Origin: DASXHY01 sp035552155 | GTDB lineage: Bacteria > Verrucomicrobiota > Verrucomicrobiia > Limisphaerales > DASXHY01 | Direction of reading: 5' to 3' | Assembly (NCBI GenBank): GCA_035552155.1 | Contig: DASZLX010000056.1 | Coordinates: 205,157-269,156, forward strand | Length of the DNA: 64,000 nt | Shown: positions 51,450 to 60,719 of the stretch, one piece after another | How the letters are laid out: every line of letters begins with the position of its first letter | Position numbering within the stretch: position 1 is the stretch's first letter | Program-made: the position numbers and the translations under genes | The notes under the pieces: model-generated | Told to the model about the DNA's origin: nothing | Databases searched by the model: none | Seen by the model: the letters and a program-made list of their open reading frames with translations, nothing else

Positions 51450-53657
51450 ATGGTTGAAGCACGAACTGTAACGATTTTCAGGCGCATTTTTGGAACCGCT
51501 GCGTTTCTTCTTTTTCTAGTCCTGGCCGGATCGCTCCCGGCGCAAATTATTACCAACGTAAGTCCGCCGCTGGGCGGGCACGGTGACTTTATCAGGATTT
51601 TCGGGAATGGTTTCGCGCCGGGCAATCATCGCCCCAACACCCTGAGCATTGACTTTAATGGGACCCTCTCGACCACGAGCACAAATCAAGTGGTTTCGGA
51701 TTCGGAAATCGACATCACGAATGTCCCCGCCGCCGCCACTTCGGGCTACATCCATGTTTTTTTCAATGGCAATGAGGCGGTCAGCCCGCAACCGTTCGTC
51801 ATCGTTCCCACGAACATGCCTTACGCCACGAACTTCAGCCCACTTTATGGCGCGAACAATACCACGGTAACCATCACCGGCGTGCATTTTATCAGCGGCG
51901 GCGCAACCAATGTCACTTTCAACGGCGTTATTTCCAAAACCGTCGCGGGCGTTACACCCGTCGTCAACAGCGACAACTCAATGAACGTCACTGCTCCCGC
52001 TTCGCTCACGAGCGGGCCGCTGGTTTTGATCTCAAAACTCGGCGCGACCCATAATTTCAGCACCGCGAACAACAGCATCTCTACCGCGACCAATTTTTTT
52101 GCGGCTCCCGCCGTGACCAGTTTTTCGCCCGCGAGCGGCCGGCCAAATACCAACATCGTTGTCAAGGGAACGAACTTTATTGCTGCCTCTGCCGTTGCGT
52201 TCGGCGCTGTCGGCGCGGCCGCCTTCGCGGTCGTGGACAACAATACAATTAACGCGACGGTTCCCCTGAATGCGTCCAGTGCCCACATTGTCGTGTCGGC
52301 GCCGTCCGGCACGATATTGTCACCGGCATCATCTCCGGCCATTTTCAAGATGCTACCCACCATTTTCAGTTTTTCTCCTGCTTCAGGCGTGGCCAACACC
52401 GTCATCACGGTCAGCGGAGCAGGCTTGAATGAAAAATCGCCGCATCCGGATGTCACGGTGGGCGGCGGGGCGGTGGTTACGTTCGGGACCGTTTCGCCAA
52501 ACACACTTTCGTTTAATGTGCCGGCGACAGCGGCGTCCGGGCCGATCACCATCACCACGACCAATGGCTCGATCAGCAGCAGCCAGGTCTTCTATTTACC
52601 GGCGAGCATCAGCAGTCTGTCGCCGAACGCCGGCCCCGCGGGAACAATCGTAAAAATCACCGGCAATAATTTTACGGACGCCTCGGCCGTGAGCTTCAAC
52701 GGCCTGCCGGCAATTTCTTTTGTTGTGACGAACAATACCACCATCGGGGCGATTGCTCCCGCGGGCGTGACTTCCGGTGTAATCAGCATCACTACGCCCT
52801 TCGGCACGACCAACAGCACAGCGCTCTTTTTTGCGCCGCCGACGATCACCAGCTTCACGCCCACTCACGGCCTGCCCGGCACCAACGTATTGATTAGCGG
52901 CACGAGTTTCACCAATGCCACCGGGGTTTGGTTCAATGGCATTGCGGCCAATAGTTTCACCGTGATCAACAACACCACCCTGAGCGCCGTTGTGCCCGGC
53001 CTCGCTACCACCGGCCCGATCACCGTTGCTGCGCCGGGCGGCACCAACAGCAGCGTGGGGAATTTCACGATTGATTCGACCGACCTCGGCATTTCTCTCA
53101 GCGCGTTTCCCAACCCGGTGTTTGTCGGCAGCAATCTGCTTTATACGATTGTCGTCACGAACGTGGGGCCGGTTCCGGCCATGAACGTCCGGCTCACCAA
53201 CACACTGCCGGCCTCCGTCACGCTCAAATCCGCTACGACCTCGCAAGGCACGCTCGCGACCGGCGCGAACCCGATTTCCGGCGCGCTCGGCAATCTCAAC
53301 AACGGCAGTTCCGCCACCGTCACGCTCACCGTGGTTCCGACGGCCACCGGCCTCATAACCAATATAGCGTTTGTGGGCAGCGATTCCCTTGATCCCAATC
53401 TCGCCAACAATTCCGTCTCCGTCGTCACCACCGTCTGGCCCTTGCCGCTCCTTTCCATCACGAACCTGATGAGCAACGATCTCCTCAGGGTCTCGTGGCC
53501 CGCGCCGTTGAGCGGCTTCACTCTCCAATTCAAGACCGATCTCTCCGCCAATGTGTCGTGGACCAACGATCCCGGGAGCAAGGTGGTGAACGGCACGAAT
53601 GTCTCGGTCATCGAAACCAACATCGGCAGCCCGCGCTTTTTCCGGCTGACGAATTAA
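51450..53657 (+). CDS. Secreted multi-TIG/IPT, DUF11 surface protein
   Basis: A 735-residue exported protein. A signal peptide (IFGTAAFLLFLVLAGSLPAQ) is followed by about six TIG/IPT immunoglobulin-like modules, recognisable by starts such as ATNFSPLYGANNTTVTITG, VTSFSPASGRPNTNIVVKG and ITSFTPTHGLPGTNVLISG. A DUF11 adhesion-type domain follows (NPVFVGSNLLYTIVVTNVG). The last 65 residues (LRVSWPAPLSGFTLQFKTD... RFFRLTN) are the C-terminal module common on verrucomicrobial secreted proteins. It is a likely surface or extracellular binding protein, with no enzymatic domain. Confidence 0.88.
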   Translation: MVEARTVTIFRRIFGTAAFLLFLVLAGSLPAQIITNVSPPLGGHGDFIRIFGNGFAPGNHRPNTLSIDFNGTLSTTSTNQVVSDSEIDITNVPAAATSGYIHVFFNGNEAVSPQPFVIVPTNMPYATNFSPLYGANNTTVTITGVHFISGGATNVTFNGVISKTVAGVTPVVNSDNSMNVTAPASLTSGPLVLISKLGATHNFSTANNSISTATNFFAAPAVTSFSPASGRPNTNIVVKGTNFIAASAVAFGAVGAAAFAVVDNNTINATVPLNASSAHIVVSAPSGTILSPASSPAIFKMLPTIFSFSPASGVANTVITVSGAGLNEKSPHPDVTVGGGAVVTFGTVSPNTLSFNVPATAASGPITITTTNGSISSSQVFYLPASISSLSPNAGPAGTIVKITGNNFTDASAVSFNGLPAISFVVTNNTTIGAIAPAGVTSGVISITTPFGTTNSTALFFAPPTITSFTPTHGLPGTNVLISGTSFTNATGVWFNGIAANSFTVINNTTLSAVVPGLATTGPITVAAPGGTNSSVGNFTIDSTDLGISLSAFPNPVFVGSNLLYTIVVTNVGPVPAMNVRLTNTLPASVTLKSATTSQGTLATGANPISGALGNLNNGSSATVTLTVVPTATGLITNIAFVGSDSLDPNLANNSVSVVTTVWPLPLLSITNLMSNDLLRVSWPAPLSGFTLQFKTDLSANVSWTNDPGSKVVNGTNVSVIETNIGSPRFFRLTN

Positions 53658-53683
53658 AGAGCGACGGTCAGCCCGCGGTGGTG

Positions 53684-53705
53684 AGGCGCGTCACTCCGTG
53701 CGCGC
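53684..53705 (+). repeat. Dispersed repeat, family B
   Basis: AGGCGCGTCACTCCGTGCGC followed by GC matches 41345-41368 (inside recG) and 62723-62746. It lies between convergent stops. Confidence 0.8.
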
Positions 53706-53747
53706 TGTCCTCGGGACTCATGCGATTCTGCTTACGACGCGACCCGC

Positions 53748-54428
53748 CTATCGCTTTTCGTTGTAGCTCCTCTGCGAATATTTCTGCCGCACCAATTCCG
53801 CCACACGCGCTTTCAAGGCGGCGTCCGGCGTCCATTCTGTCCCACGTACACCCAGTGTCCGGGCTCCTATCTCACGCATCGCCGTTTCCCATTGCTCGCG
53901 CTCCAGCGATAGCGGCGGTGGTTGCACCGAACCTTGAATCAACAAACCAAGCTTGTTTCTTCGTTGCGCCGCGCCGGCGATTTTCTTTCCCTGCCAAAGC
54001 ACATCAAACTTTTCGTAACCGGCGAAACATTGTCCCGGCGCCGATTTGCGGCAGCAGGAGGCAAGCTCGGTTGAAACCTTCAAATCCGCGAACGCCGCCG
54101 CAATCCATTCATGGACGCGCTGATAACTCTCGACCGCGCTGAGAGAATACCATTCGTGGGTCGTGGGAAACGCGAGGCCGTAAGTCCAATCCGCGTCATG
54201 TGGCACCAACCCACCGCCAGTCGGACGCCGCACCAGCGGACGAAGCAACGTGGTCCGTTCAATTTCAGAAAATTTTTGAAAATAGCCGAACGATGCCGCC
54301 GGCTCCGTCCAGCCGTAAAACCGCAGCACGGGCTGTTGCAATCGCGGCATCGCTTCGAGCAACGCCTCATCCGTTGCCATGTTGAATGGCGCGTCGCAAA
54401 ATCCAGATTGTAACAAAAACCAATTCAT
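53748..54428 (-). CDS. Lipoate-protein ligase A-like protein
   Basis: A 226-residue protein of the biotin/lipoate ligase fold from ATG 54428 (MNWFLLQSGFCDAPFNMATD). Motifs are RRPTGGGLVPHD and the catalytic-lysine loop KKIAGAAQRR(N)K, as in LplA/LipM-type transferases that attach lipoate or octanoate to E2 and GcvH proteins. It lacks the C-terminal accessory domain of E. coli LplA, so octanoyl/lipoyl transferase activity is as likely as ATP-dependent ligation. Confidence 0.85.
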   Translation of the reverse strand: MNWFLLQSGFCDAPFNMATDEALLEAMPRLQQPVLRFYGWTEPAASFGYFQKFSEIERTTLLRPLVRRPTGGGLVPHDADWTYGLAFPTTHEWYSLSAVESYQRVHEWIAAAFADLKVSTELASCCRKSAPGQCFAGYEKFDVLWQGKKIAGAAQRRNKLGLLIQGSVQPPPLSLEREQWETAMREIGARTLGVRGTEWTPDAALKARVAELVRQKYSQRSYNEKR

Positions 54429-54433
54429 ATTTG

Positions 54434-54503
54434 GCCGCCGAGGCACAGAGAGCACGAGAAGCTCCCAGAAATAAAGACTCTGCGGACTCTATGTCTCTGT
54501 GGC
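54434..54503. repeat. Palindromic repeat between nth and the lipoate-ligase-like gene
   Basis: GCCGCCGAGGCACAGAGAGC faces GCGGACTCTATGTCTCTGTG followed by GC. The arms are imperfect inverse complements of about 20 bases. The GTCTC...GCGG style resembles the nuoL-nuoM palindrome. Confidence 0.6.
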
Positions 54504-54506
54504 AAT

Positions 54507-55163
54507 TTACTTTTTCACACCGAGGCGCGGACAAAGCTTCAACACTTCGCAATGCTCACAATCCGGCTTGCGCGCGTAGCAGCGCCGCCGACCGTGCCAG
54601 ATCAACAAATGGCTGAATAGGGTCCATTTCGCCTGCGGCACGAGCCTCATTAATACCTGTTCGATTTTCACTGGATCCGTTTCGGTCGCTAGCCCCAGCC
54701 GATACGAGAGACGCGCGACGTGTGTGTCCACGACCACGCCCACATTGGTGTCGAACGCATTGCCGAGGACCACATTCGCCGTTTTGCGGCCGACGCCGCC
54801 CAACTCAACCAGTTCCTCCATGGTGCGCGGCACTTCGCCGCCGTGCTTTTTCACGATGGATTGCGCGGCCGCCTTGATGTTCCTGGCTTTGTTGCGATAA
54901 AACCCGGCGGTCTTGACGGCCTGTTCCAATTCCGGCAAATCGGCCGTCGCAAAATCAGAAGCCGAGCGATATTTTTTGAACAAACTTTCCGTCACGATAT
55001 TAACGCGCTTGTCGGTGCATTGCGCGGAAAGGATGGTGGCGATGAGCAATTCCAGCGGATTGGAGAAATTCAGCTCGCAATGCGCTCCCGGGTAAGCTTT
55101 CTCCAGGCCCGCGACGATTTTTTTCGTGCGCTCAATTTTGCCCTCTAATGATTCTCGCGGCAT
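54507..55163 (-). CDS. nth: Endonuclease III
   Basis: A DNA glycosylase/AP lyase for oxidised pyrimidines, 218 residues. The helix-hairpin-helix LVELGGVGRKTANVVLG carries catalytic Lys127, and catalytic Asp146 is in VVVDTHVARL. The 4Fe-4S ligands are Cys195, 202, 205 and 211 in the exact C-x6-C-x2-C-x5-C pattern. Confidence 0.97.
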   Translation of the reverse strand: MPRESLEGKIERTKKIVAGLEKAYPGAHCELNFSNPLELLIATILSAQCTDKRVNIVTESLFKKYRSASDFATADLPELEQAVKTAGFYRNKARNIKAAAQSIVKKHGGEVPRTMEELVELGGVGRKTANVVLGNAFDTNVGVVVDTHVARLSYRLGLATETDPVKIEQVLMRLVPQAKWTLFSHLLIWHGRRRCYARKPDCEHCEVLKLCPRLGVKK

Positions 55164-55218
55164 GTCATTTCATTAGACAATAAAGAGGTGAAGACGCGAG
55201 TAGAATTCTCGCGTTCGC

Positions 55219-55251
55219 AAAAAAAATCCGCAGCCCACAGCGGCCGCGGAT
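55219..55251 (-). terminator. Rho-independent terminator of the DUF481 gene
   Basis: Read on the minus strand, ATCCGCGGCC-loop-GGCTGCGGAT forms a 10-base-pair stem with one G-U pair and is followed directly by eight U residues. It begins 21 bases after the DUF481 stop. Confidence 0.85.
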
Positions 55252-55272
55252 CAAGTGCGCTCTACGCGCGGG

Positions 55273-56034
55273 TCAGAATTTGTAGGCAATGGCCGTGACC
55301 AGCTTGGCGTCGTTCTTTAGACGACCCGGCGCCGGCCGATGATTGTAGATGTCCTGCAAATACGAACGCAGTGAAAGTTTTTTGCTGGAAGAGATGTCCG
55401 CCTCGATGCCGATTTCGAAGTTGACGATGTAATTGTCAAACTTGTCGACCTGCGGCAGGATTTCCGCCGTCTGCCAAAGCCGCGCATGGTCGCTCAGCGC
55501 CTGGTTGAATTTTTCGCCGAGACGCAGCGTGGCATAGGTGTTCTGGTCCTCGTCGGCCAATTTCTGAACAATGAAACCCGGCCCAAATTCGCCGCTCAGT
55601 TGAGTGGCTTTCGTTTTGATGAAATAGTAGCCGGCACCGGGACTCAACGAGAGGCGGTAACGGACCCCGGCCACACCATCGTGCAAACCTTCGACCCTCG
55701 CATAAGCGTAGAAGCGGTCGGTGAAAAGCCAATTATACTGGCCAAAGCCGTGCAGCGATTCCGCCGTGGTTTGGTTGTCTCCATTTTGTTTGGTTTTGCC
55801 GTAGGTCCCGTCCGCGCCAAAATCGAGCTCATTCTGGTTCCATTTTTTTCCGGTGGCGAAAGTAAGATTAGCCACTTCCGTGTCGCTGTTTCCCCGGGTC
55901 AGCGTGAGTCCGGCGGCGACGCTGCTCTGCCACTTGTTGGTGGTGGTTACTGTTTCCTGGGCGTGGATGGATAACGGGCTGGTGAGCGCCGCCAGCGCGG
56001 CAATGGTTGTATATACAGAGTAACGATATTTCAT
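55273..56034 (-). CDS. DUF481 outer-membrane beta-barrel protein
   Basis: A 253-residue protein from ATG 56034 with a signal peptide (TIAALAALTSPLSIHAQ). The start is GLTLTRGNSDTEVANLTFAT, the hallmark of DUF481 (YdiY-like) barrels, and it ends in an aromatic C-terminal residue (AIAYKF) as outer-membrane proteins do. Alternating hydrophobic strands run through the length. It is monocistronic, with its own terminator and a long upstream gap. Its specific function is unknown. Confidence 0.9.
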   Translation of the reverse strand: MKYRYSVYTTIAALAALTSPLSIHAQETVTTTNKWQSSVAAGLTLTRGNSDTEVANLTFATGKKWNQNELDFGADGTYGKTKQNGDNQTTAESLHGFGQYNWLFTDRFYAYARVEGLHDGVAGVRYRLSLSPGAGYYFIKTKATQLSGEFGPGFIVQKLADEDQNTYATLRLGEKFNQALSDHARLWQTAEILPQVDKFDNYIVNFEIGIEADISSSKKLSLRSYLQDIYNHRPAPGRLKNDAKLVTAIAYKF

Positions 56035-56487
56035 GGTTTGTCTCTCGGGTGTTATGGCGCCGACGCTCGCGCGCTGGTGCCGGTTAATTCGATTACTGAT
56101 GAACACATCTTGGAATAGGTCCTGGAATTTCGTGAGCCTTCCGAAAATCAGTCACGGAGAGCCGTTCGGAATCCGAACGGTGCAACGCGAATTCTTTTCA
56201 GATGTCGTTGAAAAAATCCAGCCGGCCTCCCGCAGTTTGAGCCGGGATGGCTGCTGCGGGAGAAGTTCTCACCGTCATCGCGTGGAACAGCGATACGGGC
56301 GTGGGTTGCCTTTGGGTTTTAGCGAGGCTCGCCTTGACGGGAGTCTCGCTGAACGCAACGCAATGTTTTGACATAGTTCTTAGGATTGAGTGTTCGGCGG
56401 CGCCATAGTAACAAAGCCCGCCGACTCATCAACCCGCAAAAAACAGTCAATTGTCAGAGATTCCAGGTGTGCCTTCGCGCCCGTGCC
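56035..56487. other. 453-base intergenic region
   Basis: This separates the kamA-like gene end from the DUF481 start, both on the minus strand, so it should hold the DUF481 promoter. It contains a perfect hairpin CCGTTCGG-AAT-CCGAACGG at 56162-56180 without a U-tract. I see no gene and no convincing -35/-10 pair. Confidence 0.5.
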
Positions 56488-57729
56488 TCAACACTTGCAC
56501 AACTCCGGCTCTTCGATTTCGTCCGGAGCCTCCACGAGCGGCGTGCCGTCCGCGGCTTCCGGGTATTCGAAAATCTTTCCTTCGTAATTGCGCACCACCA
56601 CGCGGTCGTCGTCGTGGCAGAGGACATATTCCGGACTAATCGGCACCTTGCCGCCCCCGCCGGGCGCATCGATCACGTAAGTCGGCACCGCATAACCGCT
56701 CGTGTGGCCGCGCAGCGCCTCCATGATCTCAAGGCCTTTCCGCACGCTCGCGCGCAAGTGCGCCGAGCCGGAAATCAAATCGCACTGGTAGAGATAATAC
56801 GGCTTCACACGGCACATGAGCAGCTTTTGCACCTGCGCCTTCATGATTTCCGCGTCGTCGTTGACATTGCGGAGCAGCACCGATTGGTTGCCGAGCGGAA
56901 TCCCGGCATCCGCCAGGCGGCCCAGCGCGTCGCGTACTTCCGTGGTCAGCTCGCGCGGATGGTTCGAGTGAATGCTCATGAACAGCGGATGATATTTTTT
57001 CAGCATGGCGCACAACGCGGGCGTGATGCGCTGCGGCAGAAAAATCGGGATGCGCGTGCCGATGCGCAAAAATTCAACGTGCGGAATCGCGCGCAACCGG
57101 CCCAGCAGATGTTCCAGCTTGTCATCGCTGAACAACAACGGGTCTCCGCCGCTCAACAACACATCCCGGATTTCCGGATGGGTGGCGATGTATTCAATTT
57201 GTTTCTCAAATTCGGGGTGAAAATCATAGCCGCTCGCGTTGCTGACCAGCCGCGAGCGCGTGCAGTACCGGCAATAGGACGCGCACCGATCGGTCACCAG
57301 GAACAACACGCGGTCGGGATAACGATGCACGAGGCCCGGCACCGGCGAGTGCGCGTCTTCACCGCACGGATCGCTCATTTCCCAGGACGCGGTGCGTGTC
57401 TCTTCGAGCCGCGGGATGACCTGCCAGCGGATCGGGCAATTCTCATCCGCGGGATCGATCAGGTTGAAAAAATACGGCGTGATGGCCAGCGCCAGCTTGT
57501 GGTTCGCCAGTTTTGCGCCGGCAAACTCCTCCGGGGTTAGCGTCGGCATGAGCCGTTGAAGCTGCTCCAGGGTGGTGATTCGATTTTTTAACTGCCAGTG
57601 CCAGTCATTCCAGTCGGCCTCCGGAACATTGCTCCAGAATCCCCGGCCCGCGGAACGGAATTGTTTGAGTGAATTGGAAGTGCGCGCTGGCGGCTCCTCG
57701 CCATTTTCCCGTGAAGTATCGCTGTGCAT
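56488..57729 (-). CDS. KamA-family radical SAM aminomutase
   Basis: A 413-residue enzyme of the lysine 2,3-aminomutase family. The SAM cluster cysteines are Cys149, 153 and 156 (CASYCRYC). Next come DVLLSGGDPLL and, near the C-terminus, VIDAPGGGGKVP with the PLP-binding lysine. It ends EEPELCKC. The family includes lysine 2,3-aminomutase, EpmB and glutamate 2,3-aminomutase; the size fits lysine or glutamate aminomutase better than EpmB. No beta-lysine acetyltransferase gene is adjacent. Confidence 0.9.
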   Translation of the reverse strand: MHSDTSRENGEEPPARTSNSLKQFRSAGRGFWSNVPEADWNDWHWQLKNRITTLEQLQRLMPTLTPEEFAGAKLANHKLALAITPYFFNLIDPADENCPIRWQVIPRLEETRTASWEMSDPCGEDAHSPVPGLVHRYPDRVLFLVTDRCASYCRYCTRSRLVSNASGYDFHPEFEKQIEYIATHPEIRDVLLSGGDPLLFSDDKLEHLLGRLRAIPHVEFLRIGTRIPIFLPQRITPALCAMLKKYHPLFMSIHSNHPRELTTEVRDALGRLADAGIPLGNQSVLLRNVNDDAEIMKAQVQKLLMCRVKPYYLYQCDLISGSAHLRASVRKGLEIMEALRGHTSGYAVPTYVIDAPGGGGKVPISPEYVLCHDDDRVVVRNYEGKIFEYPEAADGTPLVEAPDEIEEPELCKC

Positions 57730-57846
57730 TTTTCGATAATAGTTAGCGCACTATAAATTTGATCGTTGGGCTGTCAAGTAAACCGGTGAGCGGGTGAACA
57801 ACCCCTATTGTGCCGGGAAGCGGCCCCAATTTCCTCGCAAAACGGC

Positions 57847-59214
57847 TTAGGGCGCGACCGGTGCGATTTCCGCGGCAGCCACCGGGGTTTGCCGTTCCGG
57901 CTGCATATTTGCCCGTTTTGCGTCCAGCGCATCCAGTCGCTCCAGGGCTTCGCTCACCGCTTTGTCCGGGATGGGTCCGGTGCCGGCGAGAATCTTCAGC
58001 GACGCGCTCCTTTTTTTATAATAATTCTGCAAGGTCTCGCGATAACCATCCACCAACGGAATGAAATCCGGCGCGGCCCGGAGGCGCAACAGATCCAATT
58101 CCCACAGTTTCTTTTTCAGCATCTGCAGTTGCGGCGTGCGGCTCCAGCCCCGGATGATGGTTTGAAAAGTAATATCGGTGCGCATCGGCGGAGCCTCGCC
58201 GATTTGAACTTCGACCGGAAACTGGAAAATTGCGTTCAGTTGGTTCCAGCTTTCCTCGGGCGTCAACAGGTGCATCAAATCGCGGCCGCTGAATTCCGTC
58301 AGGTTCAAAGCCCACCATTTTTCCACATCGAGCGGTTCCTGAAAGGTGCCGTGAAACGCGTTCAGAAAAGCGAGCTGCCAATTCAAATAATCCGGCAATT
58401 CCCCGAGCATCGCGCGCAAACCCGTCGGCCCGTTCGGCAGATGCAATAATTCGCTGACGAATAGCTGCGCGCTGCTGCCGAAAACGTCCGTGTCGTCTGA
58501 TAATTGCTCGTCCGTCGGCCAGCTCAATTGATCAAACGTCAGCGGCGAATTGGTCCGCAATATGGCTGCGGCCGCGGCCAAGGGGTTCAACATGCGTGTG
58601 GGGTCGCCCAGCGTATGTGGCGCGTCGCTGAAATCCATCGTCATGTGCTGGACATTGAATACGTTCACCCCGGGGAGCGGCGGAGGGAGGATCAGTTTGA
58701 TTTCACTCGAGCCGAGGAGTTGCCGCGTCATCCCGCGCACCAGCCATTCGGGAATTTCCGCGGAGCGGTCTGTGGCGTTGCGATTGGCCATTTCCAGCAG
58801 GCACGCGCGGACGATCGCTTCCACGAACCGGTTCCGGTTCAATGCGTCGGGTAGTTCCATCCCGCAATCCCAGTTGCCCCCCAATCTTTCCGGGACGACG
58901 GTAATCGGGTCATCCGCCGAGCGTGCGGGGCGCAGGACCACAAAGATTTTTCCCTGCCATTGGTCACGGGTGTCCAATTGGCGCAGCAACGCACGCTTGA
59001 TGCGCTCGCAGGAAACCGCCAACAAGGCCGGCTCGAGCGTGACCATCTCCGGCGCGTTCCCCAACTCCAACGAACGCGGGGAAAAAGTGAGGTTGCGGGC
59101 GCTCACAAAGAACTGCCCGGAAGCGCTGCCCATCATCGTCGTATTGGGCGGCCATTGCGCCTTCGCCGTGCCTAACACGGCCAGTGTTCCCACGATGATG
59201 GCGATGGCTTTCAT
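57847..59214 (-). CDS. Exported protein of unknown function, 455 aa
   Basis: A signal peptide (MKAIAIIVGTLAVLGTAKAQ) is followed by a soluble protein with no motif I can name. Visible segments are IFVVLRPARSADDPITVVPE, a region FVEAIVRACLLEMANRNA followed by IPEWLVRGMTRQLL, and FVSELLHLPNGPTGLRAML. The helix-then-EWLVRG layout resembles the core of peptidase-MA-like proteins but lacks HExxH, so it could be an inactive relative. The C-terminus is helical and Ala/Pro-rich. Confidence 0.75.
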   Translation of the reverse strand: MKAIAIIVGTLAVLGTAKAQWPPNTTMMGSASGQFFVSARNLTFSPRSLELGNAPEMVTLEPALLAVSCERIKRALLRQLDTRDQWQGKIFVVLRPARSADDPITVVPERLGGNWDCGMELPDALNRNRFVEAIVRACLLEMANRNATDRSAEIPEWLVRGMTRQLLGSSEIKLILPPPLPGVNVFNVQHMTMDFSDAPHTLGDPTRMLNPLAAAAAILRTNSPLTFDQLSWPTDEQLSDDTDVFGSSAQLFVSELLHLPNGPTGLRAMLGELPDYLNWQLAFLNAFHGTFQEPLDVEKWWALNLTEFSGRDLMHLLTPEESWNQLNAIFQFPVEVQIGEAPPMRTDITFQTIIRGWSRTPQLQMLKKKLWELDLLRLRAAPDFIPLVDGYRETLQNYYKKRSASLKILAGTGPIPDKAVSEALERLDALDAKRANMQPERQTPVAAAEIAPVAP

Positions 59215-59230
59215 GGATCAGGCGGCCGCG

Positions 59231-59578
59231 TCAGCGCTTGGATGGAGACTTTGCCGGCTTGCTCTCGGATTTTGCGGCGGGTTTGCTGTCACTGGACTTG
59301 CTCTCGGCCGCCGGTTTGCTTTCGGCCGGCTTGGACGCCGCGGAATCTTTTTTCGCCGCTTCCTTGTAGGTGTCGCTGCGGTAATCCGTGATGTAAAAAC
59401 CGCTGCCCTTGAAAATCAATCCCGCGCCGGCGCCAATTTTCTTGGTCACCTTGCCGTGGCCCCATTTTTTCCGGGCGCAAAGTTTCTCGGGACAGACCGA
59501 CAGCGGCTGGTCCTTCATCGACTGAAAAATTTCAAATTCATGCCCGCACTTCGAGCAAACGTATTCGTAAGTTGGCAT
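59231..59578 (-). CDS. FmdB-type zinc-ribbon protein
   Basis: A 115-residue protein. The N-terminal ribbon has YVCSKCGHEFE and a second cysteine pair in CPEKLC, then FKGSGFYITDY, all typical of the FmdB/CxxC putative regulatory family. The last 45 residues are a Lys/Ser/Ala/Pro low-complexity tail. It lies 16 bases upstream of the 455-aa exported protein gene. Confidence 0.9.
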   Translation of the reverse strand: MPTYEYVCSKCGHEFEIFQSMKDQPLSVCPEKLCARKKWGHGKVTKKIGAGAGLIFKGSGFYITDYRSDTYKEAAKKDSAASKPAESKPAAESKSSDSKPAAKSESKPAKSPSKR

Positions 59579-59660
59579 AGTCCGATATTGTAATACCCGG
59601 ACGCCGGATTGGGGTCAAGAGCGCGCGCGGAGGATGGGCGAGACGCCGCGCCGCATTGTG

Positions 59661-60719
59661 CTATCCCCCGATGCAACTCATCGAGCGCGAAGGTGGCTGG
59701 AAATCCGGCTCGCCGATGTGATGCCGCGCTTCCTTTTGCCACACCACACCCGTAAGCCATTCACCGATTTCCTCCTCGGAACGGCCATTGCGCAACTGCG
59801 AGCGCAAATCGTGTTCGACCACGCTGAACAGGCAGGTGCGGATTTTTCCATCCGCCGTCAGGCGAATGCGGTTGCAATGGCCGCAAAACGGCTCGCTCAC
59901 CGGCGCGATAATCCCAATCTCGCCGCGTCCATCCGAAAATCGCCAGCGCTTCGAAGTCGAAGACGGATTGTCCGACGCGACTGGCTGCAAATCAAATTGC
60001 GTTTGAAGCCGCCGCAAAATCTCCTGCCCGCTCACCACCATCTCCTTCTGCCACGCCTGCGCAGAATCCAGTGGCATGAATTCGATAAAGCGGAAACTCA
60101 GATCATGTTCCCGCGCAAAGCCGCCCAGCGCCTCGATTTCATGGTCGTTGATGTCGCGCATGATAACGCCGTTGACCTTCACCGGCCCAAACCCCAATTC
60201 GCGGGCCAGTTCAATCGCGCGCAGGACTTCATCAAGACCGTCCCGCCCGGTGATTTTTTTGAAGTTATCGCGATTTAGCGAGTCCAGGCTGAGACTCACG
60301 CGGCGCAGACCGGCCTCGCGCAAGGCCCTGGCTTTTTCGGCGAATAAAAATCCGTTGGTCGTCATGGCCAGATCTTGCACGCCGGGAATTTTCGCCAGCC
60401 GCCCGACCAATTCCTCGAGGCCCTGGCGCAGCAACGGTTCCCCGCCGGTCAACCGGATTTTTTGGATTCCCCGCCGGACCGCCAGGCGCACGAAGCGTTC
60501 GATTTCTTCGAAGCTGAGCAGGTTCGATTTGGGTACCCATTGTTGGTTGATGGGCGCGGGATTGGGCAGGTGGGCCCAATGGCCGCGATAAAAATTTTGC
60601 GCCGCCTCCGTCTCGGGCAGGCAATACATGCACCGGAAATTGCAGCGGTCGGTTACGCTTACCCGCAGATCGCGCAAAATGCGGCCATGCGAATCAACGA
60701 GCAAAGCGGCGTCGGTCAT
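59661..60719 (-). CDS. moaA: GTP 3',8-cyclase MoaA
   Basis: Catalyses the first step of molybdenum cofactor synthesis. It is 352 residues. The SAM cluster is CNFRCMYC (Cys26, 30, 33), then LTGGEPLLRQGLEELV, and the C-terminal cluster is in FCGHCNRIRLTADGKIRTC. The C-terminal GG is the GTP-activating tail. An insertion at about 36-62 (NFYRGHWAHLPNPAPINQQW) is unusual. The start overlaps the coiled-coil gene stop by 4 bases. No other moa gene is nearby. Confidence 0.95.
   Translation of the reverse strand: MTDAALLVDSHGRILRDLRVSVTDRCNFRCMYCLPETEAAQNFYRGHWAHLPNPAPINQQWVPKSNLLSFEEIERFVRLAVRRGIQKIRLTGGEPLLRQGLEELVGRLAKIPGVQDLAMTTNGFLFAEKARALREAGLRRVSLSLDSLNRDNFKKITGRDGLDEVLRAIELARELGFGPVKVNGVIMRDINDHEIEALGGFAREHDLSFRFIEFMPLDSAQAWQKEMVVSGQEILRRLQTQFDLQPVASDNPSSTSKRWRFSDGRGEIGIIAPVSEPFCGHCNRIRLTADGKIRTCLFSVVEHDLRSQLRNGRSEEEIGEWLTGVVWQKEARHHIGEPDFQPPSRSMSCIGG

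Noticed and set aside
53684..53705. Family B repeat as a rho-independent terminator
   Set aside because: It is GC-rich and partly self-complementary but lacks a U-tract, and the same unit lies inside recG, so a general terminator role is unlikely.
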